64,000 bases of DNA from Algorimicrobium sp002414705 (GCA_963972425.1 CAXAUF010000007.1:10189-74188); one strand, 5' to 3'; shown: positions 52,727-61,592, counted from the stretch's first letter. Notes: generated by a model from the letters alone, not told the origin. A program made the numbers and translations.

Positions 52727-53992
52727 TTGTCCAACTATAAAACAGGTATAGAATTCGCTAAAGAATTAGACCAAAACGACCCATTAGCATCCTACAGAGA
52801 GCAATTCCATATTCCAAAAGATAAGCATGGAAACGTGCTTATTTATCTTTGTGGAAACTCACTAGGACTGCAACCAAAAACCACAAAAAACTACATCAAT
52901 CAGGAATTAGAAGATTGGGCTAACTTGGGTGTTGAAGGCCACACGGAAGCAAAAAACCCGTGGCTATCCTATCATGAGTTTTTAACAGAAAGTATGGCTC
53001 ATGTGGTTGGAGCAAAACCTATTGAAGTTGTTACCATGAACACGCTAACGGCTAACTTACATTTTATGATGGTTAGTTTTTACAAACCCACAAAATCTCG
53101 TTATAAAATTCTGATTGAAGCAGATGCATTTCCATCTGATAAATATGCTGTAGAATCGCAATTACGCCATCATGGTTTTGATGACAAAGACGGATTAGTA
53201 CTCTGGAAGGCCAGAAAAGGCGAAGAATTAGCACGCTACGAAGATTTGGAAGCTATTATGGAAAACCAAGGCGATGAAATAGCTTTGGTTATGATTGGTG
53301 GTGTTAATTATTATACTGGACAATTTTTCGATTTAAAACGAATTACCAAACTCGGACATAAATACGGTTGCATGGTAGGTTTTGACTGTGCACATGGTGC
53401 CGGAAATGTTGAACTTAATTTACATGATTCTGGAGCCGATTTTGCCGTTTGGTGTACCTATAAATATTTAAATTCAGGACCAGGAAGTCTTGCAGGAGCT
53501 TTTGTACATGAACGTCACGCACATGATAAAAACTTAAACCGTTTTACAGGTTGGTGGAGTCATAACAAACAAACACGTTTTAAAATGCGTGATGAATTTG
53601 ATCAATTATCAGGTGCTGAAGGTTGGCAACTCTCTAATCCACCAATTCTTTCATTAGCAGCTATTCGTGCATCTTTAGATATTTTTAATGCTATTGGAAT
53701 TAAAAAACTGAATGATAAATCAAGAAAACTGACAGGTTATTTTGAATTTCTGCTTAATGAATTAGGTAATGATGCCATCCGAATAATAACACCTAGCAAT
53801 CCAAAAGAACGCGGTTGCCAGTTATCTATTCAAGTAAAAAATGCCGATAAAGCATTACATCGTAAACTAACCGAAGCTGGAGTTATTACAGATTGGCGCG
53901 AACCAGACGTTATACGTTGTGCGCCTGTTCCTTTATACAACAGTTTTGAGGATGTATTTAGAACGGTTGAAAAGTTGAAAAAGTTATTATGA
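52727..53992 (+). CDS. kynU: Kynureninase
   Basis: The 421-residue PLP enzyme cleaves 3-hydroxykynurenine to 3-hydroxyanthranilate and alanine. It shows YLCGNSLGLQPK (about residues 43-54), EVVTMNTLTANLHFMMVSFY, GFDCAHGAGNVELNLHDSGADF, and the PLP lysine in VWCTYKYLNSGPGSLAGAFV. It also has the GWWSHNKQTRF block. The start is TTG at 52727, downstream of the -7 box. It opens the kynurenine cluster. The upstream enzymes (tryptophan dioxygenase, formamidase) are not in the window. Confidence 0.95.
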   Translation: MSNYKTGIEFAKELDQNDPLASYREQFHIPKDKHGNVLIYLCGNSLGLQPKTTKNYINQELEDWANLGVEGHTEAKNPWLSYHEFLTESMAHVVGAKPIEVVTMNTLTANLHFMMVSFYKPTKSRYKILIEADAFPSDKYAVESQLRHHGFDDKDGLVLWKARKGEELARYEDLEAIMENQGDEIALVMIGGVNYYTGQFFDLKRITKLGHKYGCMVGFDCAHGAGNVELNLHDSGADFAVWCTYKYLNSGPGSLAGAFVHERHAHDKNLNRFTGWWSHNKQTRFKMRDEFDQLSGAEGWQLSNPPILSLAAIRASLDIFNAIGIKKLNDKSRKLTGYFEFLLNELGNDAIRIITPSNPKERGCQLSIQVKNADKALHRKLTEAGVITDWREPDVIRCAPVPLYNSFEDVFRTVEKLKKLL

Positions 53993-53993
53993 A

Positions 53994-54344
53994 ATGAACA
54001 ATCGCAATTCCTTTACAAGAGATGAGAATATAATCTTAAAAATAAGAAAAAAATCAGATGTAAGTTTTTGGGAATATCAAATTTTAGGATTGTTATCATT
54101 CTTTTCTAATTTTGGGCATGACTCTTTAACAATAACCGATAAAAAAATAACATATATAATTAAAGATCAAATAATTAAAAGTATTCAATATAAAGATTTT
54201 TCAACTATCAAGTTCTATTCATTAAAAGATTTAATTACTTGCGTCAATATAAATAATGAAGCAGAAACTATTAATTTAAAAAAAATCAGATTGTCTTTCG
54301 AAGAAATTCAAGACATAAAAAAAATACTAAAACAAAACATATAG
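53994..54344 (+). CDS. Small protein of unknown function inside the kynurenine cluster
   Basis: The 116-residue protein starts 1 base after the kynU stop and ends 27 bases before kmo. No family is certain. The middle (DSLTITDKKITYIIKDQIIKSIQYKDFSTIKFY) alternates in the manner of a PH-like beta barrel, with a closing helix (LSFEEIQDIKKILKQNI). It is visibly richer in A and T than kynU and kmo. It may be a later insertion or a regulator; nothing shows a catalytic role. Confidence 0.65.
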   Translation: MNNRNSFTRDENIILKIRKKSDVSFWEYQILGLLSFFSNFGHDSLTITDKKITYIIKDQIIKSIQYKDFSTIKFYSLKDLITCVNINNEAETINLKKIRLSFEEIQDIKKILKQNI

Positions 54345-54371
54345 CAACTTTGTTATTGAAAGAATACAAAA

Positions 54372-55784
54372 ATGAAGAAAAAACAAAACATACTCATCAT
54401 TGGCGCAGGGCTTTGCGGTAGCCTTTTAGCCTTACGTCTAGGTCAACGTGGCTACAAAGTTACCGTTATGGAAATGCGACCAGATTTACGAAAAGTAGAT
54501 ATTAGCGCTGGACGTTCTATTAATCTGGCATTTTCAGATCGTGGACTTAAAGCCATAAATTTAGTGGGACTTGAGGATAAAGTAATACCACTTTGCATTC
54601 CCATGAATGGACGTATGCTTCATGATATGGAAGGCAATACAAATTTGGCACCTTACAGTGGTCGCGATCATGAGTATATTAACTCTATTTCGCGTGGACA
54701 ATTAAATGCATTATTACTAGACGAAGCTGAAAAACACGAGAATGTAAATATTTATTTCAATAGAAAATGTGAATCTGTAGATTTTGAAAACACCACAGCG
54801 CATTTTACAGCGCATGATACAAAAAAAGAATTTATAGAAGATGCCGATGTTATTATAGCAACCGATGGCGCTGGTTCGGCTATGCGTAAAAGCTATTTTT
54901 TAAGTCGAAAATTTCTATTTAGCTTCTCGCAAGACTATTTAACACATGGTTATAAAGAGTTAAGCATACTTCCAGGTGAAAACGGCAGCTATAAAACCTA
55001 TAAAAATGCCCTGCATATTTGGGGTCGCGAAGCTTTTATGCTCATAGCTTTACCTAATTTAGATGGTAGTTTTACGGTTACCTTGTTTTTAAGTTACGAT
55101 GAAGGTGAATACAATTTCAATAATTTAACAACTAAAGAACGTGTTTTGGAATTTTTTACCAAATACTTTAAAGACGCATTAGATTTAATGCCGAACTTGG
55201 TAGACGATTTCTTTGAAAATCCAACAGCACCATTAGGAACTGTAAAATGTTCGCCTTGGCATTATAAAGGCAATACGCTTTTAATGGGTGATGCAGCGCA
55301 TGCTATTGTACCATTTTACGGACAAGGTATGAATGCCTCTTTTGAAGATGTGGTAGAATTTGACAAAGTTTTAGAGGAAGGTCATGCAGATTGGGAAACT
55401 ATTTTTAATACGTATGAAAAGTCTCGTAAAAAAGACACAGATGCCATTGCCGATTTAGCTATTGATAACTTCTACGAAATGAAAGGGCATGTTAATCATG
55501 CAAACTTCAGAGAAAAACGCACGTTGGAAATGGCTTTCGAAAAAACGTTTCCAGAAGATTATTCGTCTAAATATTCTTTAGTCACATTTAATGAGGATGT
55601 TGGTTATCGTGATGCTATGTTACGAGGTCGTGCGCAGGACAAAGCTATATTAAATATGCTAGCCGATGGTAAAATTACGAAAGTTGAAAATTTATCAAAA
55701 GACGAATTACAAACTATTTTACAAAAGGTAAAAGCAACAACCGAAGCCATTCTCGAAGATGACAGAATAGCTGGATTAAAGTAA
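54372..55784 (+). CDS. kmo: Kynurenine 3-monooxygenase
   Basis: The 470-residue FAD enzyme hydroxylates kynurenine at C3 with NADPH and O2. It has the dinucleotide fold ILIIGAGLCGSLLALRL (about residues 5-21), ISAGRSINLAFSDRGLKAI typical of Kmo, ADVIIATDGAGSAMR, and the second FAD motif GDAAHAIVPFYGQGMNASFED. The C-terminus is of the soluble bacterial type. It produces the substrate of KynU. It stands 27 bases after the small unknown gene. Confidence 0.95.
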   Translation: MKKKQNILIIGAGLCGSLLALRLGQRGYKVTVMEMRPDLRKVDISAGRSINLAFSDRGLKAINLVGLEDKVIPLCIPMNGRMLHDMEGNTNLAPYSGRDHEYINSISRGQLNALLLDEAEKHENVNIYFNRKCESVDFENTTAHFTAHDTKKEFIEDADVIIATDGAGSAMRKSYFLSRKFLFSFSQDYLTHGYKELSILPGENGSYKTYKNALHIWGREAFMLIALPNLDGSFTVTLFLSYDEGEYNFNNLTTKERVLEFFTKYFKDALDLMPNLVDDFFENPTAPLGTVKCSPWHYKGNTLLMGDAAHAIVPFYGQGMNASFEDVVEFDKVLEEGHADWETIFNTYEKSRKKDTDAIADLAIDNFYEMKGHVNHANFREKRTLEMAFEKTFPEDYSSKYSLVTFNEDVGYRDAMLRGRAQDKAILNMLADGKITKVENLSKDELQTILQKVKATTEAILEDDRIAGLK

Positions 55785-55799
55785 AAAGTTTACTCTAAG

Positions 55800-55891
55800 C
55801 CTTCCAAAGGAAGGGAATTGGAAAGTTAAAAATAATATTAATAAAATACTTTTATTTTCGCCCGAGTAAAAGTTCCTTCATATTGAGAAGG
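55800..55891. repeat. Palindromic repeat before the RidA-type gene
   Basis: CTTCCAAAGGAAG at 55801-55813 and CCTTCATATTGAGAAGG at 55875-55891 are two hairpins of one kind. The second recurs at 57906-57922 (CCTTCTCATTGGGAAGG), and both are followed by TTnGGA and end 12-20 bases before a start codon. Confidence 0.55.
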
Positions 55892-55910
55892 TTAGGATGG
55901 GCTTTTTATT

Positions 55911-56318
55911 ATGAGCGAAAAAACAGTAACACCAAGAGGCGCTTATCCACATACTAAACGTGTAGGCGATTTTATATTTGTTTCAGGAACCAGTTCCCGA
56001 AGATCAGATAACACCATTGCAGGCGTTGATATAATTGACGAAATGGGTACCAAAAAATTAAATATAGAAACCCAGACACGCGAAGTTATTTTAAATATAG
56101 AAAAGAATTTAGCTAAAGAAGGTGCCACACTTAAAGATGTGGTTGATGTTACCTCCTTTTTAGTAAATATGAACGATTTTGCAGGTTATAACAAAGCATA
56201 CGGCGAATTCTTCGAAAAAGAAACAGGACCAACACGAACAACTGTTGCTGTACACCAATTACCGCATCCAGATTTGGTTGTGGAAATTAAGGTAATGGCT
56301 TATAAAAAAGTAGAATAA
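55911..56318 (+). CDS. RidA-family protein, probable 2-aminomuconate deaminase
   Basis: The 135-residue protein has the RidA fold: PRGAYPHTKRVGDFIFVSGTSSRR (about residues 8-31), the ENLAK-type helix IEKNLAKEGATLKDVVDV, and GPTRTTVAVHQLPHPDLVVEIKVMAYK with the conserved arginine and glutamate. In the 2-nitrobenzoate/tryptophan routes a RidA-type enzyme converts 2-aminomuconate to 4-oxalocrotonate with loss of ammonia. Its place next to the semialdehyde dehydrogenase supports that role over general imine deamination. Confidence 0.88.
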   Translation: MSEKTVTPRGAYPHTKRVGDFIFVSGTSSRRSDNTIAGVDIIDEMGTKKLNIETQTREVILNIEKNLAKEGATLKDVVDVTSFLVNMNDFAGYNKAYGEFFEKETGPTRTTVAVHQLPHPDLVVEIKVMAYKKVE

Positions 56319-56325
56319 AGAACCA

Positions 56326-56375
56326 AGACAAAAGAATAAAGACCATTTATATCTCTATTCTTTTATCTTTTGTCT
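56326..56375. repeat. Inverted repeat between the RidA-type and ALDH genes
   Basis: AGACAAAAGAATAAAGA (56326-56342) faces TCTTTTATCTTTTGTCT (56359-56375) as an imperfect 17-bp inverted repeat with a 16-base loop. It fills most of the gap before the ALDH start. Confidence 0.5.
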
Positions 56376-56391
56376 ATTATCTTGAAATACA

Positions 56392-57831
56392 ATGAATATC
56401 AAAAATTACATCAACGGCAATTTCCATAATCCAATTCATGATAATTGGCTGGACAATTATAACCCATCTAATGGTGAAATTTATGGGCAAATTCCAAATT
56501 CATCAAAAGAAGACGTTGAAAACGCCTACCTAGCTGCTAAATCAGCGTTTCCGAGTTGGTCTAAAACAACCTTAGATGAACGTAGTCGGATAATGCTTAA
56601 AATTTCAGAGTTAATTGAACAAAATTTAGACGCTTTAGCCGAAGCCGAAAGTAAAGACAACGGTAAACCTATTTCATTAGCAAAAGCTATTGATATTCCA
56701 AGAGCGGCTAGTAACTTTCGCTTTTTTGGCAATGCCATTACACAATTTGCGAGTGAAAGTCATGAAAGCGTGGGACAAGATGCTATAAATTATACCTTAC
56801 GGCAGCCTATTGGTATTGTAGGTTGTATTTCGCCTTGGAACCTACCACTCTATCTATTTACTTGGAAAATTGCACCTGCAATTGCTGCTGGAAATTGTGT
56901 AGTTGCCAAACCAAGTGAAGTCACACCTATGACAGCCTATATGTTAGGCGAAATTTGCAACAAAGCAGGTTTACCAAAAGGTGTTTTAAATATTGTTCAT
57001 GGTTTAGGTGGTTCAACTGGTCAAGCTATTATTGAGCATGAAGATATTAAAGCTATTTCCTTTACTGGAGGTACTGCAACAGGTGCATACATTGCAAGAA
57101 CAGCTGCTCCCATGTTTAAAAAATTATGATTAGAATTGGGTGGAAAAAACCCAAATATCATATTTGCCGATTGTGATTATGATGATATGCTGAATACAAC
57201 CGTTCGCTCATCATTTGCCAATCAAGGACAAATTTGTTTATGTGGAAGCCGCATTTTTGTAGAAGCCTCTATTTACGACAAATTCAAAACCGATTTCGTT
57301 GCTAGAATACAAGCATTAAAAGTTGGACATCCATCCGAAGCAACAACAAATATTGGTGCCTTGGTATCCAAACCACATTTGGAGAAAGTGATGGAATATA
57401 TCCAAATTGCCAAAGATGAAAATGGAATTGTTTTATGTGGTGGTAACCAAGTAACCATTTCAGGATATGAAAATGGCTATTATTTAGAACCTACTGTAAT
57501 TGAAGTTCCAACGGATGATTGTCGCGTAAACCAAGAGGAGATTTTTGGTCCTATTGTAACCATTATGCCTTTCAATAATGAGGACGAAGTTTTACGAATG
57601 GCAAACAAAGTAAAATACGGATTATCAGCTACTCTATGGACAAACAATTTAAAACGCACCATGCGTATGAGTAACCAACTACAAGCTGGTATTGTTTGGG
57701 TAAACACGTGGTTAATGCGAGATTTACGCACGCCTTTTGGAGGTGTAAAAGCATCTGGTGTTGGTAGAGAAGGTGGATTTGAAGCCTTGCGCTTTTTTAC
57801 AGAAGCAAAGAATGTATGTATTAAATACTAA
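56392..57831 (+). pseudogene. Aldehyde dehydrogenase (2-aminomuconate semialdehyde type) with in-frame TGA
   Basis: The frame encodes a full-length ALDH of about 480 codons but has TGA at 57127-57129 (codon 246), in the helix before LELGGKNPN. Relatives have serine here (KLSLELGGKNP), so TCA to TGA is the simplest change. Both halves are otherwise intact: INGNFHNPIHDNWLDNYNPS, SPWNLPLYLFTWKIAPA, the NAD motif SFTGGTATG, then the catalytic cysteine in NQGQICLCGSR and EEIFGPIVTIMP. The enzyme would oxidise 2-aminomuconate 6-semialdehyde to 2-aminomuconate, between ACMSD and the RidA-type deaminase. If real, the stop breaks the route unless read through or replaced elsewhere; a sequencing error is possible. 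Confidence 0.88.
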
Positions 57832-57905
57832 TCCCATCTTCAGTCTTCATAAAGAGAAGAAAGTTGATGGTTATAAAACATAATAATTTTAACTTTAATA
57901 AAACG

Positions 57906-57922
57906 CCTTCTCATTGGGAAGG
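57906..57922. repeat. Hairpin repeat before the SDR gene
   Basis: CCTTCTCATTGGGAAGG is a second copy of the hairpin at 55875-55891, ending 12 bases before the SDR start codon. Confidence 0.5.
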
Positions 57923-57933
57923 TTGGGAAAGGA

Positions 57934-58716
57934 ATGAATCTAGAACTAAATAACAAATACGCATTAGTCTGTGGTAGCACAGCAGGAATAGGAAAAGCTA
58001 CAGCAATAGCGTTAGCGCAAGAAGGCGTTCAAGTCACCTTAATTGCTAGAAATGAAGCTAAATTAAAAACAACATTAGCCGAACTTCCTCAACAAAGAAA
58101 TCATGATTATATAGTGGCAGATTTTACCAATCCTGAAGAATTAAAAACCAAAGTCACCAACTATATTTTAAAAAATCATGGCTTTCATATTTTAGTTAAT
58201 AATACAGGTGGACCAGCTGGTGGACCGGTATTTATGGCCAATTTAGATGAATTTCAAAATGCCTTCACACAACATTTAAAATGCAATCATGTGTTGGCAC
58301 AAGCCGTTGTTCCGTTTATGAAAGACGCTTGTTATGGACGTATTATAAATGTTATTTCTACATCAGTAAAACAACCACTTGATGGATTGGGTGTAAGCAA
58401 TACCATTCGTGGTGCAGTTGCCAATTGGAGTAAAACGTTAGCCAATGAGTTAGGGCAATTTGGGATTACGGTAAATAATGTACTTCCTGGCGCAACAGGA
58501 ACCGAGCGTTTAACTGAAATTATAAAAAACAAATCGGCTAAAACAGGAAATACCGAAGAAGAAGCTGCCAATGCTATGAAGCAAGCTGTTCCTGCTAAAC
58601 GTTTTGCAAAGCCTGAAGAATTAGCAGATGCCATTACGTTTTTGGCTAGTGAACGTGCTAGTTATATTAATGGAATTAATCTTCCTGTTGATGGCGGACG
58701 CACAAAAAGTCTGTAA
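57934..58716 (+). CDS. Short-chain dehydrogenase/reductase family protein, atypical active site
   Basis: The 260-residue Rossmann protein has the cofactor loop VCGSTAGIGKATAIAL (about residues 12-27) and NNTGGPAG (89-96). At the usual YxxxK position it has S155-NTI-R159 (GVSNTIRGAVANWSK), so the catalytic Tyr and Lys are replaced by Ser and Arg. This SNxxR form occurs in a known subgroup of SDR proteins in aromatic degradation clusters. The C-terminus has the standard FLASERASYINGINLPVDGGRT. Its reaction in the pathway is unclear. Confidence 0.86.
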   Translation: MNLELNNKYALVCGSTAGIGKATAIALAQEGVQVTLIARNEAKLKTTLAELPQQRNHDYIVADFTNPEELKTKVTNYILKNHGFHILVNNTGGPAGGPVFMANLDEFQNAFTQHLKCNHVLAQAVVPFMKDACYGRIINVISTSVKQPLDGLGVSNTIRGAVANWSKTLANELGQFGITVNNVLPGATGTERLTEIIKNKSAKTGNTEEEAANAMKQAVPAKRFAKPEELADAITFLASERASYINGINLPVDGGRTKSL

Positions 58717-58723
58717 AAAAGAA

Positions 58724-59176
58724 ATGAAAACTACTTATATCACAATTGTTTTTTTGTTGTTTTCAATATTTGGAAACGCCCAATACACATTGGAAAATTA
58801 TTCCAATGCAGAAATTAATCAGTTGCCTCTATTGCAAAATATTGCAGACTGGATTCAGTACCATCAAATTGATAATGTCATTCCATTTTTAGCTCATAAA
58901 AACACTGTTGACCAGGTGTATTTAGATTCAGAATCTGCTTTTATATCCCTAGAATACACAAGAAATAAAATTGAATCTAATACACACAAATTTGTAGAAG
59001 ACAACCGGAGCATTGTCTGGTATGAACGTAATATTTATAAAAAATCGAATTCAAAGTTAAAACCACGCTATCAAATTTACTTTACAGTAGAAATCATAAA
59101 CGATACTTACAGAATAATAGACCTTCAATTTGGCAAAAAGAAAAAAATAAACACCAGTGAATATAATACAAATTGA
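58724..59176 (+). CDS. Secreted protein of unknown function
   Basis: The 150-residue product has a signal peptide (MKTTYITIVFLLFSIFGNAQ). The mature part has no known family: YTLENYSNAEINQLPLLQNIAD at the front and a beta-rich RYQIYFTVEIINDTYRIIDLQFGKKKK end. It starts 7 bases after the SDR stop, inside the kynurenine cluster. An upstream ATG at 58628 lies inside the SDR gene and would spoil the signal peptide. Confidence 0.72.
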   Translation: MKTTYITIVFLLFSIFGNAQYTLENYSNAEINQLPLLQNIADWIQYHQIDNVIPFLAHKNTVDQVYLDSESAFISLEYTRNKIESNTHKFVEDNRSIVWYERNIYKKSNSKLKPRYQIYFTVEIINDTYRIIDLQFGKKKKINTSEYNTN

Positions 59177-59225
59177 CACCAAAGTTTGTAACTTTATATC
59201 ATTCATATCTTAAAAACAATATAAA

Positions 59226-59762
59226 ATGAGCACCTTATATCCTCCCATTAATTTTAAAGCATGGATTGAAGAAAACAGACATCTTTTAAAACCACCTGTT
59301 GGCAATAAAGTTGTTTGGAAAGATGGCGATTTTATTGTGATGGTTGTTGGTGGGCCCAATAGTCGAAAAGATTATCATTACAACGAAACACCGGAATTCT
59401 TTTATCAAATAGAAGGTGATATGGTTTTAAAGGTGATAGAAAATGGCAAACCTAAAGATATTCATATAAAAGAAGGAGACATTTTCTTGTTACCTCCAAA
59501 AGTGCCACATTCGCCTCAACGAGGTGCTAACACGGTTGGATTGGTTATTGAATATCCGCGTGAAAAAGGTGTAAAAGATGCTTTACTTTGGTTTTGCGAA
59601 AATTGCACAACCAAATTATACGAAGAGGATTTTACCGTTGAAAATATTGAAACTGATATGCCTGTAATTTTTGATAAATATTATGGCGATCAAAATAAGC
59701 GTACCTGCCCTAATTGTGGTGAAACCATGGAGCCACCAAAAAAAGTACAAATAGAAGACTAA
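59226..59762 (+). CDS. haaO: 3-hydroxyanthranilate 3,4-dioxygenase
   Basis: The 178-residue cupin opens the ring of 3-hydroxyanthranilate with O2, giving 2-amino-3-carboxymuconate 6-semialdehyde. The catalytic iron ligands are in place: His51 (DYHYNETPEFF), Glu57 and His95 (KVPHSPQR). The C-terminal rubredoxin-like site, present in bacterial enzymes, has Cys124, Cys127 (FCENC) and Cys161, Cys164 (TCPNCGE). It acts after KynU and before ACMSD, whose gene starts 3 bases later. Confidence 0.96.
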   Translation: MSTLYPPINFKAWIEENRHLLKPPVGNKVVWKDGDFIVMVVGGPNSRKDYHYNETPEFFYQIEGDMVLKVIENGKPKDIHIKEGDIFLLPPKVPHSPQRGANTVGLVIEYPREKGVKDALLWFCENCTTKLYEEDFTVENIETDMPVIFDKYYGDQNKRTCPNCGETMEPPKKVQIED

Positions 59763-59765
59763 TAT

Positions 59766-60851
59766 ATGAAACGAAAACTTCGAATAAACGGCCATTCACA
59801 TCTACTTCCTTATCCAGAGGAAATTCCACAATTTATGCAAGATAAAGGGATTTTTTGGGTAGATAAAGACCGGAAATTCATGCTTCAGAAAGATTGGAAT
59901 AGACCTATTACGGATTCTAGTTTCTTTTTAGATGAAAAACTAGCATGGATGGAGCGTTTTAAGATTGATCATGCCGTTGTTTTAAATTTATCGCAGTTAT
60001 ATGGAAACGGACTGCGCGTGGAAGAAATGAAGCAAGCTTTACGTTTTCAAAATGATTTTAATGCCAAAGTGCAGCGCGAAAACCCAAGTAAATTCACCTG
60101 TGGATTTGTGGTACACCCAGGTTTTGTTCGTGGTGCTTGCTGGGAAATTGAACGTTGTGTAAATGAACTAGGTATGCAATTACTATGTCTTCCAACCCAC
60201 TATATGGATACCATTGGAACATGGCGTTGTATTTTTGATGAAGAAAATGAGCCGATTTTTGAATTGGCAAACAAATATAATTTAGCCATAGAAATCCATC
60301 CGTATGATGGTGAGAAATTCATTAAATTAGAAAATACATCTTGGCGTTTTCACCTTATCTGGATGTTAGCACAATGTGCAGATGCCTACCATTTTTTAAC
60401 ATTAAATGGGTATCAAGATAAATATCCAAATATGCGAACCTGTTTTGCACATGGTGGTCAATTAGCACAAATTAATTTAGGCAGACGAATTCAAGGATTT
60501 GATGGCAGACCCGATTTATTTGAAGGTAAAAGTCACCCAAGAAAAGCCGTTGGACATAAAAACATATTTTTTGACACCCTGGTTCATGATACAGGCGGAC
60601 TCCAATTATTAATAAAAAATCAAGGCTCAAAACAAGTATTAATGGGACTGGATGATCCCTATCCTTTAGGTGAAATGGAAAGTGCCAAACAATCCTCATA
60701 TCCTGGAAAAATTTTAGATCTAGCCATTGACCAAAAAATAATTACAGAAACCGAACGCGATGCTATTTGGGAAGACAATGTGATACAATGGTTGTGTGGT
60801 GATGATGAAGCAACCAAACAAAAATTAGTCAATCGAATTTTGGGTAACTAA
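59766..60851 (+). CDS. 2-amino-3-carboxymuconate-6-semialdehyde decarboxylase
   Basis: The 361-residue amidohydrolase-fold enzyme (ACMSD, NbaD type) removes CO2 from the HaaO product to give 2-aminomuconate semialdehyde. The first metal histidines are His10 and His12 (INGHSHLLPYP), then IEIHPYD, AHGGQLAQINLGRRIQGF, and the active-site Asp in QVLMGLDDPYPLGEM. It is slightly longer than the Pseudomonas enzyme at the N-terminus (extra PYPEEIPQFMQDK). It lies 3 bases after haaO. Confidence 0.94.
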   Translation: MKRKLRINGHSHLLPYPEEIPQFMQDKGIFWVDKDRKFMLQKDWNRPITDSSFFLDEKLAWMERFKIDHAVVLNLSQLYGNGLRVEEMKQALRFQNDFNAKVQRENPSKFTCGFVVHPGFVRGACWEIERCVNELGMQLLCLPTHYMDTIGTWRCIFDEENEPIFELANKYNLAIEIHPYDGEKFIKLENTSWRFHLIWMLAQCADAYHFLTLNGYQDKYPNMRTCFAHGGQLAQINLGRRIQGFDGRPDLFEGKSHPRKAVGHKNIFFDTLVHDTGGLQLLIKNQGSKQVLMGLDDPYPLGEMESAKQSSYPGKILDLAIDQKIITETERDAIWEDNVIQWLCGDDEATKQKLVNRILGN

Positions 60852-60856
60852 CTATT

Positions 60857-60917
60857 ATTCAGAGCAAAGCGAAGAACCTACTTAATTCGAATAGAGATTC
60901 ATCGTTTCACTCTGAAT
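60857..60917. repeat. Imperfect inverted repeat after ACMSD
   Basis: ATTCAGAGCAAAGCGAAGAACCTA (60857-60880) faces the reverse complement ATTCAGAGTGAAACGATGAATCTCTA (60892-60917). It looks like a dispersed flavobacterial palindrome and fills the gap between ACMSD and the O-methyltransferase gene. Confidence 0.55.
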
Positions 60918-60935
60918 GACACTATCAATAAAAAA

Positions 60936-61580
60936 ATGCATTTCCTTTCAGAAGATTTAGATACGTATGTAGTAAACCATTCGGAAGACGAACCGGAATT
61001 ATTACAACAATTAACACGAGAAACCTATCAGAAAATTTTGCAACCACGTATGCTCAGTGGGCATTATCAAGGTCGTGTATTGAGTATGATTTCTAAATTA
61101 GTGAACCCAAAAAACATTTTGGAAATTGGCACTTACACAGGTTATTCGGCTTTGTGTTTGGCAGAGGGTATGCAAAAAACAGGCGAACTACATACTATTG
61201 ATATTAACGAAGAGCTTGTTGATTTTCAGCACAAGTATTTTGATAAATCTGGATTTGGAAATCAAATCCATCAGCATTTAGGAAACGCTTTAGATATTAT
61301 TCCCACACTCAACAAAACCTTCGATTTGGTTTTTATTGATGCTGATAAAGAAAATTATTCCGCCTATTTTGAACTGATTGTAGACCGTTTAAATACTGGA
61401 GGCATTATTTTGTCTGATAATGTGCTTTGGAGTGGTAAAATACTGGATACAAGCTTTAAAAAAGACGACACCTCCACACCTGCACTCATTGCGTATAACA
61501 AACTTTTAAAAGACGATCCACGTGTGGAAACGGTTTTATTGCCTATTCGTGATGGGTTAACGATTAGTAGGAAGCGATAA
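60936..61580 (+). CDS. O-methyltransferase, class I SAM-dependent
   Basis: The 214-residue protein belongs to the caffeoyl-CoA/catechol O-methyltransferase group: RMLSGHYQGRVLSMISKLVNPKNILEIG (the last part is motif I), TYTGYSALCLAEGMQ, GELHTIDINEELVDFQ, FDLVFIDADKENYSAYFEL with metal-binding Asp, and GGIILSDNVLWSGKI. It would methylate a catechol-like hydroxyl. Its position after ACMSD may only reflect neighbourhood; a palindromic repeat separates it from the cluster. Confidence 0.93.
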   Translation: MHFLSEDLDTYVVNHSEDEPELLQQLTRETYQKILQPRMLSGHYQGRVLSMISKLVNPKNILEIGTYTGYSALCLAEGMQKTGELHTIDINEELVDFQHKYFDKSGFGNQIHQHLGNALDIIPTLNKTFDLVFIDADKENYSAYFELIVDRLNTGGIILSDNVLWSGKILDTSFKKDDTSTPALIAYNKLLKDDPRVETVLLPIRDGLTISRKR

Positions 61581-61592
61581 ATTCTTTCGAAT

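Noticed and set aside
57127..57129. TGA as a selenocysteine codon in the ALDH gene
   Set aside because: The position is a serine in relatives, not the catalytic cysteine, which is intact further down, and no selenocysteine insertion hairpin is evident after it.
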